The translations under genes were made by a program, and so were the position numbers. A DNA stretch of 64,000 bases from Planctomycetota bacterium (lineage in GTDB: Bacteria; Planctomycetota; JAJSAM01; JAJVHW01), in the NCBI GenBank assembly GCA_021776825.1, contig JAJFFG010000050.1, forward strand, positions 186,001-250,000. Reading direction: 5' to 3'. Of this stretch, positions 17,816 through 26,373 are shown piece by piece. A model generated the notes under the pieces. It saw only the letters and a list, made by a program, of their open reading frames with translations, was not told the origin of the DNA and made no database searches. How positions within the stretch are numbered: the stretch's first letter is position 1; every line of letters starts with the position of its first letter.

Positions 17816-19983
17816 TGCAGGTCGAACTCCTTGCGAACGATCACGGTGGTCAGGCCTTCGTCGGTGTCACCAGGGAGCGCTACCGGTGCGCGTGTCGCGC
17901 GGGCGAGCAGGATGGCCCGGCCGTCGCGGAGCGCGCCGCCGAGTCCGATGCCGCCCTTGTCGAGCGCGACTTCGCGGATGAGGTCGAGGTGCGAGCGCCG
18001 CTGGCTCTTACGTCGTCGGCCGTCGATCCCGCTCCGCGACGAGCGAGTCAGGTACGCGAGGAACCCGTACGCCTCCTGCTGCGTGTGACCGCTCGGCAGG
18101 GTGACCTGCAATCCCCGGTGCCAGCTGCGGCCGGGCGCGCTGCCGCCGTCGTCGTCGGCGTTGCCCTCGGCCCGGCCACCCGACTCGATGGTGCCGAGCT
18201 GGATCGCTCCTCCGAGGTCGGGCAGGAGGATCGTCACGTCGTAGAGCGCGGTGGGCAGACCGTTGTCGACCCGGATCACCGGTGCGGCATCCGGGCGCGC
18301 CTCGACCTCGATGCCGACTGTGCGTCCAGTCGGGCCCGCGAGCGCGGTGCGCACCACTCGCTGTGAGCGGAACGCGACCTGCACGTACGCCTCGGGCGTC
18401 GTCGCATCGGGGCCGGTGATCTGGATCGGCAGGGTCGTGCCGACATCGCCGATGTCCATGCCGCCGGGGAACGACGGTTCACCGAGCACCGCTGGCAGGT
18501 CGTACGTGAGCGTGCGATCCGCACCGTGGGGCGAGTAGAAGCCCGCCAGGTCCTGGATGCGCATCAGCTCGCGTCCGTCGCGGCCACCGCTCGCGAGGTC
18601 CACGATGACCATGCGGTTGACGATCGATCCTGACGAGAACACCAGGAACGACGCGCCGTACGCGAGCGTCGTGAACCCGGCCACGGCGATGGCGAACGTG
18701 ACGGTCGTGAGGCGTTGCTTCTTCAGTCGCTTCAGGACGAACCAGTCGAGCGGTCCGACGACCACGACGTAGAGGCCGAGGCAGAGCAGTACGAGCAGGA
18801 GCGCCGGTGGTTCGAACGCCCCGGATCGAAGCGAGTCGCGCACGACGTCGTCGACGTTGACCTGCTGATGGTTCCAGTCGAACTGGGTCTCCAGGTGCTC
18901 GCGGGGCGTCTCGACCAACGGGGAGGGACGCCCACTCACGATGGCCGCGACGCCACCCACGTGCGCGCGTTCCTGTGCGACGGAGAGCGCGGCCCGCGCG
19001 TCGAACGCGAGGACACGGATGCGCCCGTTCCCGAACGCGCGGTCCACGAACAGCGGACCAGCCGCGGTCTTGGGGGCCAGGAGCGGCTCTGCCTCGACAG
19101 GAACGAGCGGGTACCAGGGGATCGGGACTCCCGGCGCAGACTTCTCGGCCTTCTCTCCCGCGAACGAACACGCATCGCGGAGCACGGCGGTGGCAGAGCG
19201 CGTCGCGGTGTCGCCCACGCGAGCGGGCAGATAGGGAGCCAGCGGTCCCGCGATGAGACTCCCGGCGTTGCCACCGGGGGAGACGACGAGGACACCGCCG
19301 AGAGCAACCCAGTCGAGAACGGCATCACGATGCGCGGGGTCTTCGAGGAACGTCGGATCAGGATCGACGACGACGAGGGAGTCGAGCCCGTCGAGCGAGA
19401 ACGGCGCATGCGCCAGCACGTCCTCCGCGACGGCCAGGCCGTGCACTTCGCCGAGCACCGTGCCGTAGCCGATCGACGTCGAGAGCGTCGCCTGCTCGAG
19501 CCGCGATGTGAGGACGCCCTTGCGATCGCGAACCACCCCGACGGCCCGCGCCGCGTAGGCGACCGTGCCACCGTCGACGCCGGAGTCCGCTTCGACGGAG
19601 ATCGTCGTGCGGCCGCGATCAAAGCTCCGGCCGCCGTGGTGGATCGTGACGGTCGGAGAGGTCTCGATCGTGAGCGAGAGACTCGCCGACATCTGCGGGC
19701 CTGGGACGAGGAACGTCGTGCGTCGGATGACGGACGCTCCCACGAGGACCTGCCGCGCGTGACGCATGTCGCCGGCGGCGACGAGGTTGGCTTCCGTGAG
19801 ACGTAGGGTGACGGCGACCGGCTCGGTGCCCGAGTTGCGGAGGACCACCTCGACCGGCGTCGTGGCCTGATCGATCCATCGTCCGCCGTGGCCGAGCTCG
19901 ACGGTGACGTCGATGTCGGCCAGCGCCGGCGTCGAGAGAGCGGCAAGGAGCGCTCCGACCAATACGGCAGCACGCAGCGTCAT
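17812..19983 (-). CDS. Exported membrane protein with GATase-like region, ABC-2 operon partner
   Basis: ATG at 19983 overlaps the NHL gene stop, giving 723 residues. A signal peptide (about 1-22, cleaved after ALA) leads a beta-rich N-terminal part. Residues about 200-250 resemble a Rossmann/GATase-like segment ('DSLVVVDPDPTFL', 'LGGVLVVSPGG'). Two membrane helices (393-411 and 427-449) flank a basic loop, and a soluble C-terminal part contains 'RGLQVTLPSGHTQQEAYGFLAYLTR'. The order signal peptide, periplasmic domain, two helices recalls GldG-like or other accessory subunits of ABC-2 exporters, but this is an inference from layout. It overlaps the ATPase gene by 4 bp, so stoichiometric expression is likely. 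Confidence 0.72.
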   Translation of the reverse strand: MTLRAAVLVGALLAALSTPALADIDVTVELGHGGRWIDQATTPVEVVLRNSGTEPVAVTLRLTEANLVAAGDMRHARQVLVGASVIRRTTFLVPGPQMSASLSLTIETSPTVTIHHGGRSFDRGRTTISVEADSGVDGGTVAYAARAVGVVRDRKGVLTSRLEQATLSTSIGYGTVLGEVHGLAVAEDVLAHAPFSLDGLDSLVVVDPDPTFLEDPAHRDAVLDWVALGGVLVVSPGGNAGSLIAGPLAPYLPARVGDTATRSATAVLRDACSFAGEKAEKSAPGVPIPWYPLVPVEAEPLLAPKTAAGPLFVDRAFGNGRIRVLAFDARAALSVAQERAHVGGVAAIVSGRPSPLVETPREHLETQFDWNHQQVNVDDVVRDSLRSGAFEPPALLLVLLCLGLYVVVVGPLDWFVLKRLKKQRLTTVTFAIAVAGFTTLAYGASFLVFSSGSIVNRMVIVDLASGGRDGRELMRIQDLAGFYSPHGADRTLTYDLPAVLGEPSFPGGMDIGDVGTTLPIQITGPDATTPEAYVQVAFRSQRVVRTALAGPTGRTVGIEVEARPDAAPVIRVDNGLPTALYDVTILLPDLGGAIQLGTIESGGRAEGNADDDGGSAPGRSWHRGLQVTLPSGHTQQEAYGFLAYLTRSSRSGIDGRRRKSQRRSHLDLIREVALDKGGIGLGGALRDGRAILLARATRAPVALPGDTDEGLTTVIVRKEFDLQ

Positions 19984-20915
19984 GGCTTCCGCCATCCCGC
20001 GCGCTTCGCGTCGAGGCGTTGCACCCTGTGGTTGCGCATATCCGCGACGTAAAGATAGCCGCGATGCCACGCTACGTCCCACGGCTCCATGAAGCGACCG
20101 GGTTCGGAGCCGAGCCCGCCGAGAACTCCGGTGGGAGTGCCGTCGGGCGCCGTGCGCACGAGACGATGTCCGGCGAGATCCGCCGCGTAGAGCGTCCCGT
20201 CCGGGGCGCGCGTCAGTCCGTAGACAATCGTCCCCTCTTCCTGGGGCCAGCCCGGCAGCTTGCCGACGAATTCGCCCTCCTCCGTGTAACGCACCAGCCC
20301 GGCTCGTTGGTCGGCGACCACGAACCCGCCGTCGGGGAGCGTCACGATCCCGACGGGACGCACGAGGCTGCCGCCCTCTGGATCCACGCCGCCGAACGCC
20401 CGTCGTGACGTCCCGTCGGGCGAGAGGATCTGGATGCGGTTCGTCCGGCCGAGACCATGATCCGTAATGGCGAGGTCGCCCTCGGCCGTGAGAGCAATGC
20501 GTTGCGGAAAGAGGAACTGCCCCGGCTCGACGCCGAGCTCGCCGAACGCGGCGACGGTCTCGCCCGCGACGTCGTAGATCCGAATGCGGCTCTGATGGGT
20601 GTCGGCGACAGCGATGTGGCCGTTGGCGAGCCAGGTCAGACCCACGGGGAGTCCGCGCCGCGAGCCCTCGGGGGCGATGCGGAAGCCGCTCTGGAACGTG
20701 CCGTCGAGTGCGAACACCTGGAGCCGCCCGGTCCGATCGACGACCGCGACGCCGTGATCCGAGACCGCCACGCCGCGCGGGTGACGGAACGTGCCGTCGC
20801 CCTCGATGCCCATCCGTCCGATGATCATCGGAGGTGGGGCGCCACAGCCGGCCGCGATGCCCACGAGGACCATCAACACCGTGAGTGTCGCGAGGGCGAC
20901 GACCCTGCCGCTCAT
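19980..20915 (-). CDS. NHL-repeat beta-propeller, probable lipoprotein
   Basis: The 311-residue protein starts with a hydrophobic signal ending in a possible lipobox (GIAAGC, Cys24). It continues as NHL repeats: phrases such as 'HPRGVAVSDHGVAVVD', 'LPVGLTWLANGHIAVAD' and 'EPWDVAWHRGYLYVADMRNHRVQRLD' recur about every 45 residues, enough for a six-bladed propeller. NHL propellers bind proteins or other ligands and are rarely enzymes. It overlaps both neighbouring genes by 4 bp (ATGA at each end) and is thus embedded in the ABC-2 operon, perhaps as an extracytoplasmic docking surface. The lipobox is atypical at position -3 (Ala), so lipidation is uncertain. Confidence 0.8.
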   Translation of the reverse strand: MSGRVVALATLTVLMVLVGIAAGCGAPPPMIIGRMGIEGDGTFRHPRGVAVSDHGVAVVDRTGRLQVFALDGTFQSGFRIAPEGSRRGLPVGLTWLANGHIAVADTHQSRIRIYDVAGETVAAFGELGVEPGQFLFPQRIALTAEGDLAITDHGLGRTNRIQILSPDGTSRRAFGGVDPEGGSLVRPVGIVTLPDGGFVVADQRAGLVRYTEEGEFVGKLPGWPQEEGTIVYGLTRAPDGTLYAADLAGHRLVRTAPDGTPTGVLGGLGSEPGRFMEPWDVAWHRGYLYVADMRNHRVQRLDAKRAGWRKP

Positions 20916-21673
20916 CGCGCGCCCCGGGACATCAGGACGACGACCAACTGGCCCCAGGCTCCCGGCGCGAGGTGGCCCGCGTGAGCATCGTGGCCCGCGT
21001 GGCCGTCGTCGATCGCCGCGAGCTCCGGGGCGTCGTCCCAGTCCCAGTCGAGGACGACGCGTGACGTGGAGGTGCGCGTAGAGACCTCAGCCGGGATCTC
21101 TTCCGGTCGGAGCTGGATGTTCGCTGCGCCGACGCGCAACGACAGCCCCTCCCGGCGTGCGCCCCGCCACGCCCCACGCCGCAGGGTGACCTCCACGAAG
21201 AGATCGGAGCCGACTCGCCACAGAGTGCCGTCCTTCGACAACGCGAGGCCGCCGCGCCAGTAGCGATCTGCGTGAGGTGCCCCGTCGCGCCGGAGCTCGT
21301 TCTGGTCCTCGGCCCAGTCGAGGTCGCGCAGCGTGGGGATGCCTGCGGCGTCCTCCAAGTGATGGCGCACCTCGTGAAGCACGGTCTCGTCGATCTCGGC
21401 ACCGACGTCGAAGTCGGCGTCGCGGCGTGCGATCGCGCGGAACGAGCCGTAGTAGAGGATGACGCTCGAGAACAGCGGTGACTCCCCTCCGAAGTCGAAG
21501 CCCCCGAAATCGGGGTGATGGACGCATTCGCCGAGGATGTAGTGCCCCGGCACGACGTCGTGCTCCTTGGCCTCCCGTTCGACGATCGGCCCCTCTACGT
21601 AACGTCGGAACTCCTCGGGGATTCCGTCGAAACATCGACGAGCGCGATCAGTGAACTCCTCGAAGGTCAGCAC
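20912..21673 (-). CDS. Zincin-like metallopeptidase (PF06262-type) with His-rich tail
   Basis: From GTG at 21673 the protein has 253 residues. The first 125 match the small minimal-metallopeptidase family: a conserved 'FEEFTDRARRCFDGIPEEF' start and the metal motif H100-E-x-x-H104-H105. Family members are usually about 120 residues, so the second half is an addition. That half is beta-like and ends with 'DDGHAGHDAHAGH', a likely metal-binding His cluster. It is the first gene of the long minus-strand operon and overlaps the NHL gene at ATGA. Upstream it faces the HEAT-protein gene across 184 bp that should hold divergent promoters. Substrate is unknown. Confidence 0.72.
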   Translation of the reverse strand: MLTFEEFTDRARRCFDGIPEEFRRYVEGPIVEREAKEHDVVPGHYILGECVHHPDFGGFDFGGESPLFSSVILYYGSFRAIARRDADFDVGAEIDETVLHEVRHHLEDAAGIPTLRDLDWAEDQNELRRDGAPHADRYWRGGLALSKDGTLWRVGSDLFVEVTLRRGAWRGARREGLSLRVGAANIQLRPEEIPAEVSTRTSTSRVVLDWDWDDAPELAAIDDGHAGHDAHAGHLAPGAWGQLVVVLMSRGAR

Positions 21674-21857
21674 AGGCTCATCGTAGCCGGATCCTCGGTC
21701 GACCTCGTCGCCTCGCGCTGCGCTCGCACCGGAGCCTGACGGCGAGCACGAGGCGGGGCTCAACCGTTGGGCCCTGGAATCCCGATGGGACGGTCAGCAG
21801 CCCACGATGGGACAAGCCATGCTGCAGGCCTCCCCGTGGACGTGAAGGAACGTCCCT

Positions 21858-22946
21858 GTGCATCGCCGAACCCTCATCGTCTTCACGTTGGTGAACGTCG
21901 CCGCGTGCTCCCTGCTCCTGACGGCAGGTGTCCCGCTTCCCCCCGTTCGACTCCCGTCGGCCGCCGCACCGGGCGTGTCACGGGCGCGAATCCTCCAGCC
22001 GAGCCCGGCGCTGGCGTCCACGACGCTGACGACGCAAGTGCTGGACGATCTGCGCTCGCACGACACCGCAGTCCGCGCTGCCGCCGCGCGACTTGCCGGA
22101 GAGCACGGTGTCCGGGAAGCGCTCCCGGCGCTCCGTCAGCTGACCCAGTCGAGCGATCCCGACGTGTCGATCGCCGGCGCGCTGGCCGTCGCACGCCTGG
22201 AGCGGCGCCCCGCGGCACTGCTCGACCACGTCGCCACCGGTGCCGTGCCCGCCGCCGCGGCCGCCGCGCTCCTCGACTGCCCCGACGAGTCGGCGGTCGA
22301 GGCGCTGGCGCATCTCGCCGCTCCGGCTGACCCGACGGTGCGCGGTGTCGCCCTTCGCGCACTCGCTCGCCGGGCACCCGATGTCGCCGTGCCGCTCATC
22401 GCCTCCGGCTTGCGCGACTCCGAGGACTCGCTGCGCTTCCAGGCGCTCGAGGCCTCGCTGGATGCACCGGACGCCGAGTACGAGCCGGCGCTCCGCGCGC
22501 TATCCGTCTCATTCGACCCGCTCGAGCGGCGCCTGGCGCTCGCCGGGCTGGCCTCATTGGGCGACGGCGCGGCTGCGGAGAGTCTGCGCTCGATGCTGCG
22601 CGACGTCGAAGCGGCGGATGCCGTCCAGATCGCCGAGTCGATGGTGCGCGCCGGCGTCCAGGGCGGCGCGCAAGCATGGTCCGTCAATCTGGATCGCCTG
22701 AAGTCGATGGACCAGGCTGACACGATCCTGCGGATGCGTGCCGATGCGCCGGCCGATCTGGCTCCGGTGCTGCGGGAGCGCCTCCGCTCGCCGTCGCGGG
22801 CCGTGCGGATCGCCGCGGCCGTGGTCTTGGCGGAAGACGGTGAGGCCGCGGCCGGAGACGTGCTCCAGGCCGATGCCGTCGGTTGCGGCGACGTCGCCGT
22901 CGAGGCCGAAGCCCGCGTGCTGCTGGCGCTCCTCGACCGCCGGTAG
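21858..22946 (+). CDS. HEAT-repeat protein with N-terminal membrane signal
   Basis: Translation from GTG at 21858 (AAGGAA upstream) gives 362 residues. The first 25 residues form a hydrophobic signal or anchor ('LIVFTLVNVAACSLLLTAGV'), then a Pro/Ala linker. From about residue 60 the sequence is Ala/Leu-rich alpha-helical repeats of about 31 residues ('VRAAAARLAGEHGVREALPALRQL', 'VRIAAAVVLAEDGEA'), typical of HEAT/PBS-lyase-like scaffolds. No enzymatic motif is seen. It precedes the TPR gene by 78 bp and may share its promoter. Role: probable protein-interaction scaffold at the membrane. Confidence 0.75.
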   Translation: MHRRTLIVFTLVNVAACSLLLTAGVPLPPVRLPSAAAPGVSRARILQPSPALASTTLTTQVLDDLRSHDTAVRAAAARLAGEHGVREALPALRQLTQSSDPDVSIAGALAVARLERRPAALLDHVATGAVPAAAAAALLDCPDESAVEALAHLAAPADPTVRGVALRALARRAPDVAVPLIASGLRDSEDSLRFQALEASLDAPDAEYEPALRALSVSFDPLERRLALAGLASLGDGAAAESLRSMLRDVEAADAVQIAESMVRAGVQGGAQAWSVNLDRLKSMDQADTILRMRADAPADLAPVLRERLRSPSRAVRIAAAVVLAEDGEAAAGDVLQADAVGCGDVAVEAEARVLLALLDRR

Positions 22947-23024
22947 GTCAGACCTCGTCTCGGGAAGTCGTTCGCAGCTCGATGCAGCGGCCTCCGGGCC
23001 GCACGCCAGACGTACACTTCTTCG

Positions 23025-25004
23025 GTGAAACGCATCGGGAGTCTCGTCGTCGGAATCGCGCTGGTCGGAGTCGTCATGTGGCGGCTCGGCGGCCAGGGCC
23101 CGGCCGTGCGCTTCGACACCACGACGGTGGTCGACCTCGAAAAGCGGCTGTCCACCGGTGGACCGGAGTCTCTGCGGCAGGCTCTCGACGAGATCCGGCC
23201 CGACCTGTCCGAGCCGGTGGCCGACTACCTGGACGCCGTCCTCGCCTTCGCGGAGGGCCGCCCGGCCGACGCCGCCGTCTCCGCCCGCCGCGCACATGAC
23301 GTCGCGCCGACGGACTGGCGTCCGCTCTCCTATCTCTACGCGGCTCTGGCGGCGCTCGATCGCTGGGAGGAGGCCGGAGTTCTCGTGACGGCAGCGGCCG
23401 ACCGCAGCGCCGACGACGAACGCGTCCTCGCTCTCGCCGCTCACCACTTCCTGCGCTCCCCGCAGCGCAAACCGGACTGGGCGCACGAGCTGCTCGACGT
23501 CCTCGAGGCGCTCCCGAATCGGCTCATCACGGACGACGACCCGAGCGCCGTGCGGCCGGATCAGCTGCTCTCGCTCCGTGTCGACGCGTGCGCTCAGACG
23601 GGCCGGCGCGACTCGGCCGTGCGCTATGCGCGTGAGTTGGCGACGAACTGGCCGCTCCCGGATCACGAGGTGGCGCTCGCTGAGGCCGCGCGGCTGGCCG
23701 GAGATACCGACACGGCCGTTCGGGCGTACGCCCGAGCGGTGACGCAGGTGCCGAGTCGGCTCGATTGGCGCCGGTCCCACGCGCAGATCCTCCTTCAGAT
23801 CCCGGCCGGGCGAGCCGATCTGCTCGCCACCACCGCGGAGATGGTGCAGCGCTGGCCGTCGGATCGCTCTGTCCGGGTGCTGCGCGCTCGGGCACTCGTG
23901 CGGGCTGGCGATGCCCTGGAGAACGGGATCGACGCGGCCGATCTCATCTATCAACGGCTGCTGGCCGAGGACCCGGACGACATCGAGGTCCTGCGCAACC
24001 GCGGCGCGCTGCTCTACGACTGGAAGCAGGGCGGTCGTGATGGCGACTACCTGGACGAGGCGCACCTGCTCCTCCGCCGCTACGTCCGGTTGGGAGGCGT
24101 CCCCGACGGGCCGCTGGTCGACATCTGGGAGAAGCTCCAAGCGCGGGCGCTCCGCTCGCCCGACCCGGCGGCGTTGACGGCGGCGCGAGCCGCGTTCGAA
24201 GCGAACCCGTCGAGTGCCCGCGCGCTCGCGACGTATGTTGAAGCCTTGCGTGACGCCGGTCGACCGCACGAGGCGGGTGGCCCGGTCCGGCAGGCGTTGG
24301 CGGCGGCGCCGAAGGACGCGGCCGTCGCGGCCGTCGCGGCTCGGCACTTCATGGCCGGCGGCCCCGACCACGATGCCGGGGAGACGCTGCAGCGCCTCGT
24401 CGTCGTCGAAGAGCAGCTCTCCCTCGATGGGCTCCCGGAGCCGCTCCTCTGGCTACGCTGCCGCGCCCTGACCGAGATCCTGCGCTTCGCGGAGGCCCGT
24501 GACGACGCGAAAGCACTCCTCGCTCAGCGTCCGACCGCCGGTCACTACCTGCGCGCCTACGCGAAGGCCCTCGGAGGGCTGCGCGAGCATGCTGCCGCCG
24601 AGGCACCGTTGCGGGCTGCCGTGTCTGTGGATCCCGACAACGAGGCCTGGTTCCGGGAATACCTCGACCTCCTCCTGCGCCTGCCCGGCGGCGCAGCGGT
24701 TGCTCGGAAGCGGCTCGAACAGCGGTTCCCCGAGACCCCCCGCTCGCGCTCCCTGGAGATCTTGCACGCTCGGGCGCTGGCTGGGTCCAGCGAGACGCAG
24801 GAGGACGCACTGAGCGCTCTGCGGGCTCTCGTCGATCGGCAGCCGGATGATCCGGAGGGGCTCGCGGGACTGGGCCTCGCCTTGGACGCCGCCGGCCTGA
24901 CCGATGATGCGCGCGAGGTCCTGCAGCGCTGGTCCCGCGCCGCCGGTCTCCCGTTCGGTCCGGTCCGCGATGTGTGGGAGCGTCTGAACCCTCAGCCGAG
25001 ATAG
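23025..25004 (+). CDS. Membrane-anchored TPR protein
   Basis: The 659-residue protein starts at GTG 23025 with an N-terminal membrane helix (about 5-20) and no cleavage site. The remainder is composed of tetratricopeptide-type helical pairs, with recognisable units such as 'ADAAVSARRAHDVAPTDWRP' and 'EAPLRAAVSVDPDNEAWFR'. About 12-15 units would fit the length. It forms a probable cluster with the preceding HEAT protein and the following TldE/TldD pair (27 bp to the next start). TPR arrays mediate protein assembly; no catalytic domain is present. Confidence 0.8.
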   Translation: MKRIGSLVVGIALVGVVMWRLGGQGPAVRFDTTTVVDLEKRLSTGGPESLRQALDEIRPDLSEPVADYLDAVLAFAEGRPADAAVSARRAHDVAPTDWRPLSYLYAALAALDRWEEAGVLVTAAADRSADDERVLALAAHHFLRSPQRKPDWAHELLDVLEALPNRLITDDDPSAVRPDQLLSLRVDACAQTGRRDSAVRYARELATNWPLPDHEVALAEAARLAGDTDTAVRAYARAVTQVPSRLDWRRSHAQILLQIPAGRADLLATTAEMVQRWPSDRSVRVLRARALVRAGDALENGIDAADLIYQRLLAEDPDDIEVLRNRGALLYDWKQGGRDGDYLDEAHLLLRRYVRLGGVPDGPLVDIWEKLQARALRSPDPAALTAARAAFEANPSSARALATYVEALRDAGRPHEAGGPVRQALAAAPKDAAVAAVAARHFMAGGPDHDAGETLQRLVVVEEQLSLDGLPEPLLWLRCRALTEILRFAEARDDAKALLAQRPTAGHYLRAYAKALGGLREHAAAEAPLRAAVSVDPDNEAWFREYLDLLLRLPGGAAVARKRLEQRFPETPRSRSLEILHARALAGSSETQEDALSALRALVDRQPDDPEGLAGLGLALDAAGLTDDAREVLQRWSRAAGLPFGPVRDVWERLNPQPR

Positions 25005-25031
25005 ACTCCCCTCCGGGCAGGAGGGACGTGG

Positions 25032-26369
25032 ATGTTGGATCCGGAACGGGCGCGACGCTTGGCATGCGTGGCGCTGGAGACTTCGCGCGCAGAAGAGACC
25101 GAGGTCTCCGTCAGCCAGTGTGAGGAGGAACTGAACCGCTTCACGGCGGATCACCCCGTCCAGAACCTGGTTCGGCGCCTGGCGCGTGTGGACGTGCGTG
25201 TTCGTGTCGACGGCCGAGAGGGCAAGGCTTCCACCGGCACGCCGACCGAAGACGCCGTCCGCACGACCGTCGCGCGCGCCCTCGAGGTCGCGCGGCACAT
25301 GCCGGCGGCGCCCGAGGACCCGATCCCTCTGCCGAGCGCCCAAGACGGATACGCGCTGCGGCGGCGCGATCCGCTCTCCCCCGATCCCGAGCACACGGCC
25401 GACTCGGTCGCGCGCCTGACGGCTGCCGCCCGTGATGCGGGCTGCACGGCTGCCGGCATCGCGGCCGCGGAGAACGATCTGCGCCTGATCGCAAACTCGC
25501 GTGGCCTCGAGGTCTGGGACCTCGACACCCGCGCGCGCATGTCGCTGAGCGTCTTCAACGGCGCAGGCGCCGGTTGGAGCAGCCACATCGCGGCCACGCG
25601 CGAGGGACTCGAGGCCGAGGCCGTCGCTGCGACCGCCGTCGGCAAAGCGCTCGACAGCCGGGATCCGGTCGCGATCGAGCCGGGCGCGTACACGGTCGTG
25701 CTCGAGCCGAGCGCGGTCGCATCGCTCCTCCTGTTCGCGTCCTACAAGGGCTTCGGTGCGCAGCAGGTCGAGGAGGGCTCGAGCTTCCTCGTCGGGCGCA
25801 TCGGCGACACGGTCGCCGACGAGCGCATCTCCATCGCGGACGACGTGCATCACCCTATGGCGATCGGCCACGTGTTCGACGGCGAGGGCGTCCCTCGAAC
25901 ATCGGTCCCGCTGATCACAGACGGTGTCGCTCGCGGCGTCGTGCACGACCGCCGGACCGCACAGCGCATGGGCTGCCGCAGCACGGGTCACGCCCTGCCG
26001 CAGCCGAACCCGATCGGACCGTTGCCGACCAACCTGGTGCTCTCGCCCGGAGGCGCTGCGAGCGACGATCTCATTCGCGACGTCGACAAGGGCATCCTCG
26101 TCACCGAGTGCCACTACACCAACATGGTGGAGCCGACGCGGCTGACCCTCACCGGCATGACGCGCAACGGCACGTTCCTGATCGAGAAGGGTCAGGTCTC
26201 GCGGCCGATCAAGAACATGCGCTTCACGCAATCGCTCGTCGAAGCGCTTCAGCGGGTCTCGGGTCTGGGCGGCGACACGAAGCTCTGCTCGGCACTCTTC
26301 GGCGGCTTCACCGTGGTGCCCTCCCTGCGCGTGGACGGCTTCCACTTCACCAGCCAGACGGGGTTTTAG
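25032..26369 (+). CDS. pmbA: TldE/PmbA family metalloprotease subunit
   Basis: The protein is 445 residues, the normal length for the PmbA/TldE family, from ATG at 25032 with GGAGGG upstream. It carries the family's conserved blocks: an N-terminal domain with 'ECEEELNRFT'-like character, the central 'NSRGLEVWDLDTRARMSLSV' and the C-terminal 'PLITDGVARGVVHDRRTAQRMG' and 'NMRFTQSLVEAL' regions. TldE lacks the zinc motif and works as a heterodimer with TldD, trimming unfolded or linear peptides. In enterobacteria the pair matures microcin B17 and degrades CcdA. The TldD gene follows 4 bp downstream. No obvious peptide precursor gene lies beside it, so general peptide turnover is likelier. Confidence 0.88.
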   Translation: MLDPERARRLACVALETSRAEETEVSVSQCEEELNRFTADHPVQNLVRRLARVDVRVRVDGREGKASTGTPTEDAVRTTVARALEVARHMPAAPEDPIPLPSAQDGYALRRRDPLSPDPEHTADSVARLTAAARDAGCTAAGIAAAENDLRLIANSRGLEVWDLDTRARMSLSVFNGAGAGWSSHIAATREGLEAEAVAATAVGKALDSRDPVAIEPGAYTVVLEPSAVASLLLFASYKGFGAQQVEEGSSFLVGRIGDTVADERISIADDVHHPMAIGHVFDGEGVPRTSVPLITDGVARGVVHDRRTAQRMGCRSTGHALPQPNPIGPLPTNLVLSPGGAASDDLIRDVDKGILVTECHYTNMVEPTRLTLTGMTRNGTFLIEKGQVSRPIKNMRFTQSLVEALQRVSGLGGDTKLCSALFGGFTVVPSLRVDGFHFTSQTGF

Positions 26370-26373
26370 CCAC

